DNA of 64,000 bases from an uncultured Bacteroidota bacterium. Its GTDB lineage: Bacteria; Bacteroidota; Bacteroidia; Flavobacteriales; Flavobacteriaceae. The stretch lies in contig CACJNF010000004.1 in the NCBI GenBank assembly GCA_902594745.1, positions 90,143-154,142 of the forward strand, given 5' to 3'. A program made the position numbers and the translations under genes. This document shows positions 1 to 9,931 of the stretch, piece by piece. A model generated the notes under the pieces. It had not been told where the DNA came from and did not search any database. It was given only the letters and a program-made list of their open reading frames with translations. Position 1 is the first letter of the stretch, and the number at the start of each line of letters is the position of its first letter.

Positions 1-2
1 GT

Positions 3-530
3 AAGCCCGATAGATTAAGCTATATCAAAGAAGTAAAGCCTGTAATAATCTTCAATAGCATACATTCCAGCATTGAAAAAAGTACTGTTATAATTTTTTT
101 ATCAGAGATTTTAAATAGTGTATTTAAAGAAGAAGGCGATAAGAATCAAAATTTATTTAATTTTTTAGCCAAATCACTAAACTGGTTTGACTCCCAAGAG
201 AAATGTAGTAATTTTCACATAAAATTCTTAATTGAACTAACCAGACACATAGGATTTTACCCAAATATTAGTAGCAAAGAGGACAAGTTCTTTAATCTTG
301 AATCTGGATCTAGCTCAACTATAAAGCCCGTAGCAAAATTTATTGACTTTGATGACTATGAATTATTCAAGCAATTGTTAGGCATGAAATTTGAGGAATT
401 AAATTATATGACTATAGATAAAGATTCAAGACAAAGATTACTTAATCATATAATTGACTATTATTCTTTACATTTACAAATGTTCAACTCCCCTAAATCA
501 ATTGATGTTTTTAGTGAAATTTTCAAATAA
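3..530 (+). CDS. recO: DNA repair protein RecO, C-terminal part (5' end outside window)
   Basis: The open frame enters at the window edge and ends at TAA 528-530, giving 175 residues. The segment is rich in alpha-helix-type residues and contains the RecO C-terminal pattern in which LTRHIGFYPNI is followed by a FNLESG stretch and a conserved helical end (RLLNHIIDYYSLHL). RecO helps load RecA on SSB-coated single-stranded DNA in RecFOR recombinational repair. The N-terminal OB fold is missing only because the window begins here. Its 3' end overlaps the proposed start of the following TonB receptor by 26 bases. The assignment rests on the C-terminal pattern and on my recollection that recO often precedes such a receptor and ileS in flavobacteria. 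Confidence 0.75.
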   Translation, partial: KPDRLSYIKEVKPVIIFNSIHSSIEKSTVIIFLSEILNSVFKEEGDKNQNLFNFLAKSLNWFDSQEKCSNFHIKFLIELTRHIGFYPNISSKEDKFFNLESGSSSTIKPVAKFIDFDDYELFKQLLGMKFEELNYMTIDKDSRQRLLNHIIDYYSLHLQMFNSPKSIDVFSEIFK

Positions 531-3006
531 ATCCATATTAATTTATAAGAAGATACTTCTGCTTTTTTTGTTTACTAGTTTTTCTTTTGGTCAACAGATC
601 ACCCTTAAGGATAGTGAGACTAATGAAGTTTTATCAGATGTTGCCGTATTTAACGAGAATAGAGATAAATCAACATTAAGTGACCTAAATGGAAATGTAG
701 ATCTTGAGTTATTTTCTAATGAGAAAAAAATATATTTCCAATTACTTGGATATTCTTTATTAGAATTAGATCTAAGTGATATTGAAGATGAAAGTATAGT
801 TTTATTATATCAGGAAAGTCAAAATCTAGATGAAGTAATTTTATCAGTTGCAAGGTCTGCATCTAATGTAAACCAGATTGCAGAAAAAGTTTCAGTTATT
901 AAGTCCGAAGATTTATTCATTTCATCACCCAGCTCAGGTGCAGAAATGCTAGAATTGAGCCCTGGAGTAAGAATTCAAAAAAGCCAAGGTGGAGGTGGTA
1001 GCCCTATTATAAGGGGTTTTGAGGCTAATAGAGTCCTAATTGTTGTTGATGGTGTAAGAATGAATAATGCTATTTATAGATCTGGTCATTTACAGAATTC
1101 CATTACTATAGATCCTAGTAATATTGAAAGAGCAGAGGTAATATTTGGATCTTCATCTGTTGGTTATGGTTCAGATGCAATGGGTGGTGTAATTCATTAC
1201 TACACAAAGAATCCAATACTAAAAAGTTCTGAAAAAATATCATCAAGTTTTACTAGTAACTTTAATTCAGCCAATAATAGTGTGTCAAATAATTTTAACA
1301 CCAATTACAGCTCTGATAATTGGGGGAGCATAACTTCAATTTCTATTTCTAAATATGGTGATATTAAAATGGGGAAAAAAAGAAGTCATGGTTATTCAGA
1401 CTGGGGTTTAACCCCAATTTTTTCACAAAATTCAAGATATAAGTTTTATGCTGAGCCATCAATTAACTTAGATGAAAATATTCAGAAGAACACCAGTTAT
1501 AGTCAAGTTGATTTATTTCAAAAATTTTTATTTAGAATTGGAGATGATAATCTTCTTAATTTAAATATTCAGTTCTCTGAGTCAAGTGATATAGACAGGT
1601 ATGATCAACTAAGTATTCCAAAGGATAATTCATTAAAGTTTAGTGAGTGGTATTACGGGCCTCAAAAAAGATTATTGATTTCTCCTAGTCTAAAAATTTT
1701 TCCAAAAAAGAAATTTATGGACAAAGGTGTTATAACTTTTGGATTCCAGAAAATTAATGAGAGTAGAATTAAAAGAAAGTTTAACTCATTAAATAGATCT
1801 CATCAGATTGAGGATTTAAAAGTGTTAAGCCTGAATGGTGACTTTGACACATCTTTTAATAATGGACATACTTTTTCATATGGAGTAGAGACTACATATA
1901 ACCATAATTATTCTAAAGCATATGACAGAGTTTTAGAGGTTGATGGTAATGATGTAGTAGGAGTAAGCAAAAAATTTGCAATACCTACTAGATATCCTAG
2001 CGACGGGAGTTCATATGCAAGCTTTGCATCTTATGTAAACTGGTCCTGGAATATGAGTGAGTTTTTTACTTTCAATATTGGGACAAGATTAACATTTACA
2101 AAATTAAAAGCAAGTTGGAATGATGTAATATCAGTAAATCCTCAATTATCAAGAGTTAATTTAAATTCTAAGGCATTAACAACTACAGTATCAATGAAGT
2201 TAAGGCCAAGTAATAAAATTCAAATAAATACAGTTTTGTCAAGTGGTTTTAGAAATCCAAATATTGATGATATTGGAAAGATTAGAGAAAATAATGGATT
2301 ACTAGTTGTCCCTAATACATTTTTAAAGCCCGAATATGCATATAATTTAGATTTAGGAGTTGATTATAAATCTCTTGACAACAAAAATTATTTCTCAATT
2401 AGAGGTTTTAGCACAATTATTTCTAGACATATTGGGAGAGCAGAATATATAGTTTACTCTGATATTACTACTCCTGATACATCTACAATAATCTACAATA
2501 ATGATGAAGTGACTACAATTGCAAATAAGAATTTGGGTAATAGGTTCATTCATGGATTTTCAATTGATGGTTTTAATAATCTAAATAGAAGTTTAAAAAT
2601 TGATTATAGCTTAACATATACAAAAGGTGATAATAATGAAACGTATGGACCACTTCCTTCAATATCTCCTCTATTCGGATCACTTTCATTGGACTATTTT
2701 AAAAATGATTTAACAATTAAGGCTATCTATAAATTTAGTGATTCAAAAGATCCTTCAGAATATAGTATAGGAGGAGAAGATGGTCTTGATGAAACCCCTT
2801 ATACAATTGGTCAAAATGGGTTAAAAAACTTCCTAGGAACGCCAAGTTGGTCAGATTTTTCAATTTATGCAAGTTTTAATATGTCATCAAATTCTACATT
2901 AAGACTTGGTATTACAAATATTTTTGATACTCATTATAGAACATTTGCATCTGGAATTTCTGCACCTGGGAGATCTTTACAAGCAGGTTTAAATCTTAAA
3001 TTATAA
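505..3006 (+). CDS. TonB-dependent outer-membrane receptor with CarboxypepD-like N-terminal domain
   Basis: This is an outer-membrane beta-barrel receptor of about 833 residues that should import a siderophore, vitamin or oligomer using TonB energy. I start it at ATG 505 because the next residues give a signal peptide (KKILLLFLFTSFSFGQ); an upstream in-frame ATG at 454 would lie deep inside recO. After the signal peptide comes a carboxypeptidase-regulatory-like domain (ITLKDSETNEVLSDV), then a plug with the typical PGVRIQKSQGGGGSPIIRGF and VDGVRMNN motifs, then the barrel, ending in an aromatic/Leu-type C-terminus (LQAGLNLKL). The barrel with NIFDTHYRTFASGISAPGR resembles CirA/FepA-like receptors. 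The substrate cannot be read from the sequence. Confidence 0.85.
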   Translation: MFLVKFSNKSILIYKKILLLFLFTSFSFGQQITLKDSETNEVLSDVAVFNENRDKSTLSDLNGNVDLELFSNEKKIYFQLLGYSLLELDLSDIEDESIVLLYQESQNLDEVILSVARSASNVNQIAEKVSVIKSEDLFISSPSSGAEMLELSPGVRIQKSQGGGGSPIIRGFEANRVLIVVDGVRMNNAIYRSGHLQNSITIDPSNIERAEVIFGSSSVGYGSDAMGGVIHYYTKNPILKSSEKISSSFTSNFNSANNSVSNNFNTNYSSDNWGSITSISISKYGDIKMGKKRSHGYSDWGLTPIFSQNSRYKFYAEPSINLDENIQKNTSYSQVDLFQKFLFRIGDDNLLNLNIQFSESSDIDRYDQLSIPKDNSLKFSEWYYGPQKRLLISPSLKIFPKKKFMDKGVITFGFQKINESRIKRKFNSLNRSHQIEDLKVLSLNGDFDTSFNNGHTFSYGVETTYNHNYSKAYDRVLEVDGNDVVGVSKKFAIPTRYPSDGSSYASFASYVNWSWNMSEFFTFNIGTRLTFTKLKASWNDVISVNPQLSRVNLNSKALTTTVSMKLRPSNKIQINTVLSSGFRNPNIDDIGKIRENNGLLVVPNTFLKPEYAYNLDLGVDYKSLDNKNYFSIRGFSTIISRHIGRAEYIVYSDITTPDTSTIIYNNDEVTTIANKNLGNRFIHGFSIDGFNNLNRSLKIDYSLTYTKGDNNETYGPLPSISPLFGSLSLDYFKNDLTIKAIYKFSDSKDPSEYSIGGEDGLDETPYTIGQNGLKNFLGTPSWSDFSIYASFNMSSNSTLRLGITNIFDTHYRTFASGISAPGRSLQAGLNLKL

Positions 3007-3067
3007 AGTACCTAATTAACTTTATTTTGATCTAAAATCATTAATTTCGCCTTTAATTCTAGGTCTA

Positions 3068-6000
3068 ATGGGATTTAAAGAGACAAAAAAATTTTCACTT
3101 AATTCAATTGCAAAAGAGATTGAAGATTTCTGGGCTAAAAATGATGTCTTTATCAAATCATCCAACAGAAATAAAAGAGAAAACTTTGTGTTTTTTGAAG
3201 GTCCTCCTTCTGCAAATGGCAAGCCTGGAATTCACCATGTAATGGCAAGAACGATAAAAGACGCTTTTTGTAGATATAAGACTATTAAAGGATTTAACGT
3301 TAAGAGAAAAGCTGGATGGGATACTCACGGACTTCCAGTTGAATTAGGCGTTGAGAAAGAACTGGGGATTTCAAAAGATGATATTGGTAATAAGATTAGT
3401 GTGTCGGAGTATAATAGGGCATGTAAAGAAGCGGTTATGAAATATACTTCTGACTGGGAATCTTTAACAAAAGAGATGGGCTATTGGATTGATATGTCTA
3501 ATCCTTATGTAACATTTGAATCTAAATATATGGAATCTGTATGGTGGATTATAAAAGAAATTTACAATAAGAATTTGATATATAAAGGCTATACCGTTCA
3601 GCCCTATTCACCTGCTGCTGGATCTGGTTTAAGCTCACATGAGCTTAATCAGCCTGGTGCATATAGAGATATTACTGATACATCTGTTGTGGCTCAGTTT
3701 AAATCTATAAAAGAAGGACTCCCTAATGAATTAATTAATCTATATCCATTTTATTTTCTTGCTTGGACAACTACACCATGGACACTCCCTTCAAATACTG
3801 CATTAACAATTGGTAAAAAGATCAAATATTCTTTTATTAAAACATATAATCAATACACTAAAGAGTTAGTAACTGTTGTAATAGCTACTAAGCTAATTGA
3901 TAAGATTTTTTCTAAGATTTTTTATGAGGTAAAAACTGAGAAAGAATTAGACTCATATGATATTAAAAAGTCCAATATACCTTATTTAATATTTCATGAA
4001 GTATATGGTAAAGATTTAGAGAATATTAGATATGAAAGAATTTGGGAAGAATCTCCTCTGCCATTGGATAATCCTGAAAATGCTTTTAGAGTAATTAGTG
4101 GAGATTTTGTTACTACTGATGATGGAACAGGAATTGTTCATACAGCTCCGACATTTGGAGCAGATGACTATAAAGCTGCAAAATCAGCAAAACCGGAAGT
4201 TCCCCCATTACAAGTTTTAGATAAAAATGGCATTAAAGTTCCGCTTGTTGATCTTAAAGGGAAATTTATTGACGGTATTGGTTTAATAAGTGGGAAATAT
4301 GTAAAAAATGAATATTATGAATCAGATTCTATACCAGAGAAATCTGTTGATGTTGAAATAGCGATTAGACTAAAAGAATTAAATCGAGCATTTAAAGTAG
4401 AGAAGTACTCACATTCTTATCCTCATTGTTGGAGAACTGATAAACCAGTTCTTTACTATCCAATGGAATCTTGGTTTATAAAAATGGATAGCTTATCGAA
4501 CAGAATGTTTGAATTAAATCAGGAAATTAATTGGAAACCTAAGTCAACTGGTGATGGTAGATTTGGAAACTGGTTAAAAACTGCAAATGATTGGAATCTT
4601 TCAAGATCAAGATTTTGGGGAATTCCTTTACCAATATGGACTGATGAAGAAAATGAAGAAATCAAAGTTATTGGTTCAGCAGAAGAGCTTATTAATGAAA
4701 TTGAAGTTTCAATAAAAAATGGTAATATGTTATCTAATCCCTTCTCTGATTTTGATATTGGCAATATGTCAGATGAAAATTATTTAAACCTAGATCTTCA
4801 TAAGGATATTGTCGATGAGATAATTCTTACATCAAGTAAAGGGAATCCAATGGAAAGGGAAAAAGATATTATTGATGTTTGGTTTGATTCGGGATCAATG
4901 CCTTATGCCCAATTTCATTATCCTTTTGAGAACAAAGATTTAATAGATAATAAAATTAATTTTCCAGCAGATTTCATTGCAGAGGGTGTTGATCAAACAA
5001 GAGGATGGTTCTATACTCTTCACGCTATTTCAACATTAGTGTTTGACTCAATTTCATATAAAAACGTTGTATCAAATGGTTTAGTTCTTGATAAAAATGG
5101 ACAGAAAATGTCTAAGAGACTGGGTAACGCCGTAGATCCATTTAAAATGATAGATGAATATGGTGCCGATGCAGTTAGGTGGTATATGATTGCAAACTCA
5201 AATCCTTGGGATAATTTAAAGTTTGATCAGGAGGGTGTGGCTGAAGTTAAGAGAAAGTTTTTTGGCACATTACATAATGTATACAGTTTTTTTAGTCTTT
5301 ATGCCAATATCGATAATTTTTCATATATGGAAGATTTAATAGCGTTTGAAAAAAGATCAGAATTAGATCAATGGATACTCTCAGAATTGAACTCTTTAAT
5401 AAAAAGAGTAGATAATTATTATAATGATTATGAGTTGACCCCTGCGACAAGAGAAATTAGTAATTTTGTTCAAGAAAAATTAAGTAATTGGTATGTTAGA
5501 TTATCAAGAAGAAGGTTCTGGAAGGGTGAGTATAATAATGATAAAATTTCAGCCTATCAGACTCTTTATGAGTGCTTATCTTCCATAAGTAAACTTATTT
5601 CACCAATTGCTCCTTTTTACTCAGAATATATTTATCAATGTATTAACTCAGTAACTAAAAAAGAGGACTATGGATCAGTTCATTTGTCTGAATTTCCTGC
5701 TTCAGATGAGGATTTAATTAAATTGGGATTAGAGAAGAAAATAAATCAAGTAAGAAATATTTGTTCACTTGCTCTATCAATTAGAAAAAAAGAAAAGCTA
5801 AAGGTTAGACAGCCACTTTATAAGATAATTATCCCTGTTAAGGATAAAAATGAAAGAAATGACATTGAAAATGCTAAGGCTCAAATATTATCTGAAATTA
5901 ATGTAAAAACTATTGAATTTTTAGATAGTAAAGATTCACTGCTTATAAAGGAACTGAAGCCTAATTTCAAAATTTTAGGACCAAAATATGGCTCAATAAT

Positions 6001-6469
6001 TAATGAGGTTTCTAATGTGATCAAAGCCTTCTCTCAAGAGCAAATTGAAGACTTAGAAAGAGATGGAAAAGCAAATTTTATGATTAAAGATACTAATGTT
6101 ACAATTGATCTAGGGGATGTTGAAATAAACTATAAAGACATTGAGGGATTATCAGTGGCAAGTGGCGATGGAACAACTATTGCATTAGACCTTAAACTAG
6201 ATAAAAATCTTATCAATGAGGGTATTGCTAGAGAGCTTGTGAATAGGATTCAAAATATAAGAAAGACCAAAGGCCTAGAAGTAACCGATAAAATTGAGGT
6301 TAATATCAAAAAATCGGAAAAATTGGAGAATGCGATTAAGTCAAATTTAGACTATATCAAAGGTGAAACATTGGCAAATAAATTATATTTTAGCGAGAAT
6401 TTTGATGATGAAGGTGAAACTTTAGAGTTTGATGATATTAAAACTGTTATAACTATAAACAAAATTTAA
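3068..6469 (+). CDS. ileS: Isoleucyl-tRNA synthetase
   Basis: This class I aminoacyl-tRNA synthetase charges tRNA-Ile. Residues 54-57 (GIHH) form the HIGH-type ATP site after PPSANGKP, and residues 680-684 (KMSKR) form the second signature. Between them lies the CP1 editing domain (TTPWTLPSNTAL and DDGTGIVHTAPTFGADD). At 1133 residues it is the long form common in Bacteroidota and eukaryotes rather than the roughly 940-residue E. coli form, with a long anticodon-binding and C-terminal part. The next gene starts one base after the stop, so ileS, the TraR/DksA-like gene and lspA probably form one transcript. A TAATTTCG box (3042-3049, one mismatch to TAnnTTTG) precedes it. Confidence 0.98.
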   Translation: MGFKETKKFSLNSIAKEIEDFWAKNDVFIKSSNRNKRENFVFFEGPPSANGKPGIHHVMARTIKDAFCRYKTIKGFNVKRKAGWDTHGLPVELGVEKELGISKDDIGNKISVSEYNRACKEAVMKYTSDWESLTKEMGYWIDMSNPYVTFESKYMESVWWIIKEIYNKNLIYKGYTVQPYSPAAGSGLSSHELNQPGAYRDITDTSVVAQFKSIKEGLPNELINLYPFYFLAWTTTPWTLPSNTALTIGKKIKYSFIKTYNQYTKELVTVVIATKLIDKIFSKIFYEVKTEKELDSYDIKKSNIPYLIFHEVYGKDLENIRYERIWEESPLPLDNPENAFRVISGDFVTTDDGTGIVHTAPTFGADDYKAAKSAKPEVPPLQVLDKNGIKVPLVDLKGKFIDGIGLISGKYVKNEYYESDSIPEKSVDVEIAIRLKELNRAFKVEKYSHSYPHCWRTDKPVLYYPMESWFIKMDSLSNRMFELNQEINWKPKSTGDGRFGNWLKTANDWNLSRSRFWGIPLPIWTDEENEEIKVIGSAEELINEIEVSIKNGNMLSNPFSDFDIGNMSDENYLNLDLHKDIVDEIILTSSKGNPMEREKDIIDVWFDSGSMPYAQFHYPFENKDLIDNKINFPADFIAEGVDQTRGWFYTLHAISTLVFDSISYKNVVSNGLVLDKNGQKMSKRLGNAVDPFKMIDEYGADAVRWYMIANSNPWDNLKFDQEGVAEVKRKFFGTLHNVYSFFSLYANIDNFSYMEDLIAFEKRSELDQWILSELNSLIKRVDNYYNDYELTPATREISNFVQEKLSNWYVRLSRRRFWKGEYNNDKISAYQTLYECLSSISKLISPIAPFYSEYIYQCINSVTKKEDYGSVHLSEFPASDEDLIKLGLEKKINQVRNICSLALSIRKKEKLKVRQPLYKIIIPVKDKNERNDIENAKAQILSEINVKTIEFLDSKDSLLIKELKPNFKILGPKYGSIINEVSNVIKAFSQEQIEDLERDGKANFMIKDTNVTIDLGDVEINYKDIEGLSVASGDGTTIALDLKLDKNLINEGIARELVNRIQNIRKTKGLEVTDKIEVNIKKSEKLENAIKSNLDYIKGETLANKLYFSENFDDEGETLEFDDIKTVITINKI

Positions 6470-6470
6470 A

Positions 6471-6854
6471 ATGAGTAAAAGTTCAAAAAACAGATATTCA
6501 GATAAAGAATTAGAAAGCTTTAGAAAAATAATTAACGAAAAAATTGAAAAGGCACAGGTTGATTTAGATTTACTTAAGAGTGCATACATGAACGATAGCA
6601 ATAATGGAACTGACGACACATCTCCTACATTTAAATCATTTGAGGAAGGATCTGAGACAATGTCAAAGGAAGCTAACACTCAACTAGCCTTGAGACAAGA
6701 AAAATTTATTAGGGATTTAAAAAATGCCCTAGTAAGAATAGAAAATAAGACATATGGTATATGTAGAGTTACTGGTAAGCTAATCAACAAGAAAAGACTT
6801 AAAATAGTTCCCCACGCAACGCTTAGTATAGAAGCAAAAAACATCCAAAACTAA
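6471..6854 (+). CDS. TraR/DksA-family protein with degenerate zinc finger
   Basis: The 127-residue protein has a predicted helical hairpin (residues about 10-85) followed by the TraR/DksA C-terminal motif TYGICRVTGKLINKKRL and PHATLSIEAK. In DksA this region carries a four-Cys zinc finger and the protein enters the RNA polymerase secondary channel to tune rRNA and stress transcription. Here only one Cys remains, so zinc binding is unlikely. Flavobacterial relatives beside ileS/lspA show the same Cys-poor form, as far as I recall. It starts one base after ileS and ends 11 bases before lspA, consistent with co-transcription. Function is inferred from family only. Confidence 0.85.
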   Translation: MSKSSKNRYSDKELESFRKIINEKIEKAQVDLDLLKSAYMNDSNNGTDDTSPTFKSFEEGSETMSKEANTQLALRQEKFIRDLKNALVRIENKTYGICRVTGKLINKKRLKIVPHATLSIEAKNIQN

Positions 6855-6865
6855 AAATTGAAAAC

Positions 6866-7504
6866 TTGATTCCTTTCATTAAAAATATTGATGCTAAAAA
6901 ATCATTAGTTCTGATTTTAGCTTTAATATTTTTAGATCAAGTAGTTAAATTTTATATTAAATTAAACTATCCCCTCACTACTTTTGGTGAACTTCCTATA
7001 ATTGATATTGGATTTTTTAAACTATTATTTATTGAGAATAAGGGTATGGCCATGGGTGCAAGATTGAATACATTATTTCCTTTTCTTGACGATAATACTG
7101 CAAAATTGATCTTAACATTATTTAGAATTGTAGCTTGTATTGGTCTAGGTGTTTGGTTAAGGAGCATGATTAAGAAGAAGGCTTCTCATTTATTAATTTT
7201 TTGTCTGTGTTTAATATTAGCTGGTGCAATTGGCAACCTTATTGACTCAGTATTTTATGGTGTTATCTTTTCCTCAAGCTACGGACAAGTAGCGACTTTA
7301 TTTCCTGAGGTTGGATATGCGCCTCTCTTTTATGGAAGTGTAGTTGATATGATTCAGTTTCCTTTAGCAACCTGGATTTGGCCAGAGTGGCTTCCTGTAA
7401 TTGGTGGTCAAGAATACACATTTTTTGAGTATGTTTTCAATTTTGCGGACTCATATATAAGTACTGGAGTACTTTTATTATTAATATTTAATAATAAGGT
7501 CTAA
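6866..7504 (+). CDS. lspA: Lipoprotein signal peptidase (signal peptidase II)
   Basis: LspA is an inner-membrane aspartyl protease that removes the signal peptide of lipoproteins after diacylglyceryl addition. The 212-residue sequence has four hydrophobic segments, the ENKGMAMG motif corresponding to VxNxGxAFG, and the catalytic Asp pair at about residues 127 (GNLIDS) and 195 (NFADSY). An extra loop between segments 3 and 4 makes it longer than the E. coli enzyme (164 residues), as in many Bacteroidota. The start is TTG at 6866; no ATG lies close by. It is needed for the many lipoproteins in this window. Its TAA overlaps the convergent downstream gene's TAG in the four bases CTAA. Confidence 0.95.
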   Translation: MIPFIKNIDAKKSLVLILALIFLDQVVKFYIKLNYPLTTFGELPIIDIGFFKLLFIENKGMAMGARLNTLFPFLDDNTAKLILTLFRIVACIGLGVWLRSMIKKKASHLLIFCLCLILAGAIGNLIDSVFYGVIFSSSYGQVATLFPEVGYAPLFYGSVVDMIQFPLATWIWPEWLPVIGGQEYTFFEYVFNFADSYISTGVLLLLIFNNKV

Positions 7505-8076
7505 AGGTTATCAAACTTATATACTTGTTTTGGTGTGATGCAATAATCTAGTTTAACATCATTATCATTAATATTCTGGATTTTATTTATAGGATCAAAT
7601 AATGAAAGTCCTATTTTTAATGTACTATTGTTGGTCAGCTTAAGGAATCTATCATAATAGCCCTTACCATATCCTACTCTATGTCCTTCTATATCAAAAG
7701 CTAGAAGTGGAATAAATATTATATCTAAATTCTCAATTATAGAATGATTGCCATAAGTAGGTTCTTTTATGCCGAACTCATTTAAACTAAATTCAGTTTC
7801 ATCATTTATTGAAATATGAGCAAGTTCATTGTTTGAAATTTTTGGAACTATTATATTTTTTTGTTTTGACTTTAATTTATTAATTATAGAAGATGTGTCT
7901 AGTTCATTATATTTTGAAATTGAAATAAAAATATGATAGTGCTTTAATTTCCAAATGTTAAGTTTATCTAGTTGTTTAAAAACTCTCAGACTTAAATTAT
8001 CAACTTCTCGTTTTGTTAAAGAGAGTCTTTTCTTCTTATAATGAGATCTTAAAAAAGTTTTGTCTGCATTTATCAC
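7501..8076 (-). CDS. fau: 5-formyltetrahydrofolate cyclo-ligase
   Basis: The 191-residue protein carries the family signature VGYGKGYYDRFL near residues 138-149 and the N-terminal basic KKKRLSL segment used for ATP and polyglutamate binding. The enzyme converts 5-formyl-THF plus ATP to 5,10-methenyl-THF, rescuing the stable formyl form in the one-carbon pool. It starts with GTG at 8076. It is divergent from uvrC and tail-to-tail with lspA, sharing four bases at the stop codons. I see nothing unusual in length or motifs. Confidence 0.93.
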   Translation of the reverse strand: MINADKTFLRSHYKKKRLSLTKREVDNLSLRVFKQLDKLNIWKLKHYHIFISISKYNELDTSSIINKLKSKQKNIIVPKISNNELAHISINDETEFSLNEFGIKEPTYGNHSIIENLDIIFIPLLAFDIEGHRVGYGKGYYDRFLKLTNNSTLKIGLSLFDPINKIQNINDNDVKLDYCITPKQVYKFDNL

Positions 8077-8104
8077 TTAATCTTATTTAAACTAAAAATA
8101 GGTT

Positions 8105-8112
8105 TAATTTTG
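8105..8112 (+). promoter_or_regulatory. -7 box (TAATTTTG) of uvrC, leaderless geometry
   Basis: An exact TAnnTTTG Bacteroidota -7 element lies five bases before the GTG start of uvrC. With transcription starting 4-6 bases after the box, the mRNA would begin at or next to the start codon. I see no clear -33 TTTG at the usual distance. Confidence 0.6.
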
Positions 8113-8117
8113 TTACA

Positions 8118-9908
8118 GTGAAAGAAAGTAAGGTACATATAAAAGCTAAGTCTCTTCCGGAAGAACCGGGAGTTTATCAATTCTTTGATAAGGACAATGA
8201 AATATTATATATAGGTAAAGCTAAAAATCTCAAGAAAAGAGTTTCATCTTATTTCACCAAATCACATGATACCAATAAGTTAAAGCTTCTTGTCAAAAGT
8301 ATTGATAAAATTGAGAGGATAATTGTTGATACTGAAATGGATGCACTTCTTCTTGAAAATAACTTAATCAAAAAATATAAGCCAAAGTATAACGTTCTTC
8401 TTAAAGATGATAAATCATATCCTTGGTTATGCATAAAAAAAGAACCTTTCCCCAGGGTTTTTTATACGAGAAAAGCTATTCGCGATGGATCCGAGTACTA
8501 TGGTCCATATAGAAATGTTAAGACTGTAATTACTCTGCTTGAGATAATAAAGGAGATTTATCCGCTTAGAACATGTAACTATAAATTAACTAAAGAAAAC
8601 ATAGATAATAAAAAGTTTAAGCTTTGTCTAGAGTACCACCTAGAAAACTGTGAGGGTCCATGTGTTGGTAAAGTAAAGGTTAATGATTATGAAAAAAACT
8701 TAAAGGGAATAAGGGATATAATTAAAGGTGATTTTAAGGCATCTCTGAAAAGACTGGAAGACAAAATGATTGATTTCTCTAATAGCCTTGAGTTCGAAAA
8801 AGCTCAAAAAGTTAAAGAAAAACTTGAATCACTAAAAAATTATCAATCTAGGTCAACTATAGTGAGTCCAAAAATTAGTGATGTAGATGTCTTTACTATA
8901 ACATCTGATGAGTCTTATGCTTATGTTAACTTCATACAGGTGTCATATGGTTCAATTGTAAGGTCACATACTCTGGAAATTAGGAAAAAACTTAATGAGT
9001 CAGATAAACAAATTCTTCAGCTAAGTATTGTTGAATTAAGAGAAAGGTTCTTATCAAGCTCAAAGGAAGTTTATCTGCCATTTAGAATAAATCTTGGTGA
9101 GAAAATTAAAGTTCAAGTTCCTAAAAAGGGAGAGAAAAAAAGTCTTATAGATCTATCATTGCGTAATGCAAAGTTTTATAGAATTGACAAATTAAAACAA
9201 ATTAAAATTGTAGATCCAGAGGCACATGTTAATAGAATTATGGAACAGGCTAAAGTAGATTTAAAACTATCAGAAAAACCTATTCATATTGAGTGTTTTG
9301 ATAATTCAAATTTGATGGGAACAAATCCAGTTGCATCATGTGTAGTTTTTAAAAATGGAAAACCTTCCAAAAAGGACTATCGCAATTATAAAATAAAAAA
9401 TGTTAAAGGACCAGATGATTTTGCGTCAATGGAAGAGGTAATTTATAGAAGATTGAAAAGACTAGTAAATGAGAAACAATCTTTACCAAATTTAATAATA
9501 GTTGACGGTGGCAAGGGGCAATTATCGTCAGGTTTAAACATTTTAAAAAAATTAAATTTAGACAATGAAATATCTATAATAGGTATTGCAAAAAAACTTG
9601 AGGAAATTTTTAAACCAGGTGACAAGCTTCCATTATATATTGATAAGAAATCCGAAACTTTAAAATTAATTCAACAATTAAGGAATGAGGCCCATAGGTT
9701 TGCTATAAACTTTCATAGAGATAGGAGAAGTAAAAGTGCCCTCAAATCAGGAATTGATGATCTTAAAGGAGTGGGTCCAATTTTAAAGGATAAGCTATTA
9801 AAGAAATATAAATCATTCAAAAGATTGAAGAGTGCAAGTGAAGAAGATTTAATAGCATTACTTGGAAACTCTAGAGGTAGGTCCATTTTTAATCAATTAA
9901 AAAATTAA
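8118..9908 (+). CDS. uvrC: UvrABC excinuclease subunit C
   Basis: UvrC makes both incisions in nucleotide-excision repair. Domain order is complete in 596 residues: an N-terminal GIY-YIG nuclease (GVYQFFDKDNEILYIGKAKN, about residues 14-35, with KKRVSSYF after it), a UVR domain near residues 200-235 (FEKAQKVKEKLESL) that contacts UvrB, an RNase H-like nuclease with ECFDNSNLMG and IIVDGGKGQLS, and a C-terminal helix-hairpin-helix (LKGVGPILKDKLLKKY). The start is GTG at 8118, five bases after a promoter box, so the transcript is probably leaderless. DUF3108 and M23 genes follow after 23 bases with their own box. Confidence 0.98.
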   Translation: MKESKVHIKAKSLPEEPGVYQFFDKDNEILYIGKAKNLKKRVSSYFTKSHDTNKLKLLVKSIDKIERIIVDTEMDALLLENNLIKKYKPKYNVLLKDDKSYPWLCIKKEPFPRVFYTRKAIRDGSEYYGPYRNVKTVITLLEIIKEIYPLRTCNYKLTKENIDNKKFKLCLEYHLENCEGPCVGKVKVNDYEKNLKGIRDIIKGDFKASLKRLEDKMIDFSNSLEFEKAQKVKEKLESLKNYQSRSTIVSPKISDVDVFTITSDESYAYVNFIQVSYGSIVRSHTLEIRKKLNESDKQILQLSIVELRERFLSSSKEVYLPFRINLGEKIKVQVPKKGEKKSLIDLSLRNAKFYRIDKLKQIKIVDPEAHVNRIMEQAKVDLKLSEKPIHIECFDNSNLMGTNPVASCVVFKNGKPSKKDYRNYKIKNVKGPDDFASMEEVIYRRLKRLVNEKQSLPNLIIVDGGKGQLSSGLNILKKLNLDNEISIIGIAKKLEEIFKPGDKLPLYIDKKSETLKLIQQLRNEAHRFAINFHRDRRSKSALKSGIDDLKGVGPILKDKLLKKYKSFKRLKSASEEDLIALLGNSRGRSIFNQLKN

Positions 9909-9915
9909 TTTTAGT

Positions 9916-9923
9916 TAATTTTG
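9916..9923 (+). promoter_or_regulatory. -7 box (TAATTTTG) before the DUF3108 gene
   Basis: An exact TAnnTTTG match sits in the 23-base gap after uvrC, eight bases before ATG 9932, which would leave a leader of only a few bases. It suggests that the DUF3108-M23-pgi genes have a promoter separate from uvrC. Confidence 0.45.
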
Positions 9924-9931
9924 AAAAATAG

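Noticed and set aside
454..504. Upstream start of the first TonB receptor
   Set aside because: It would extend deep into recO and place 17 extra residues before the signal peptide.
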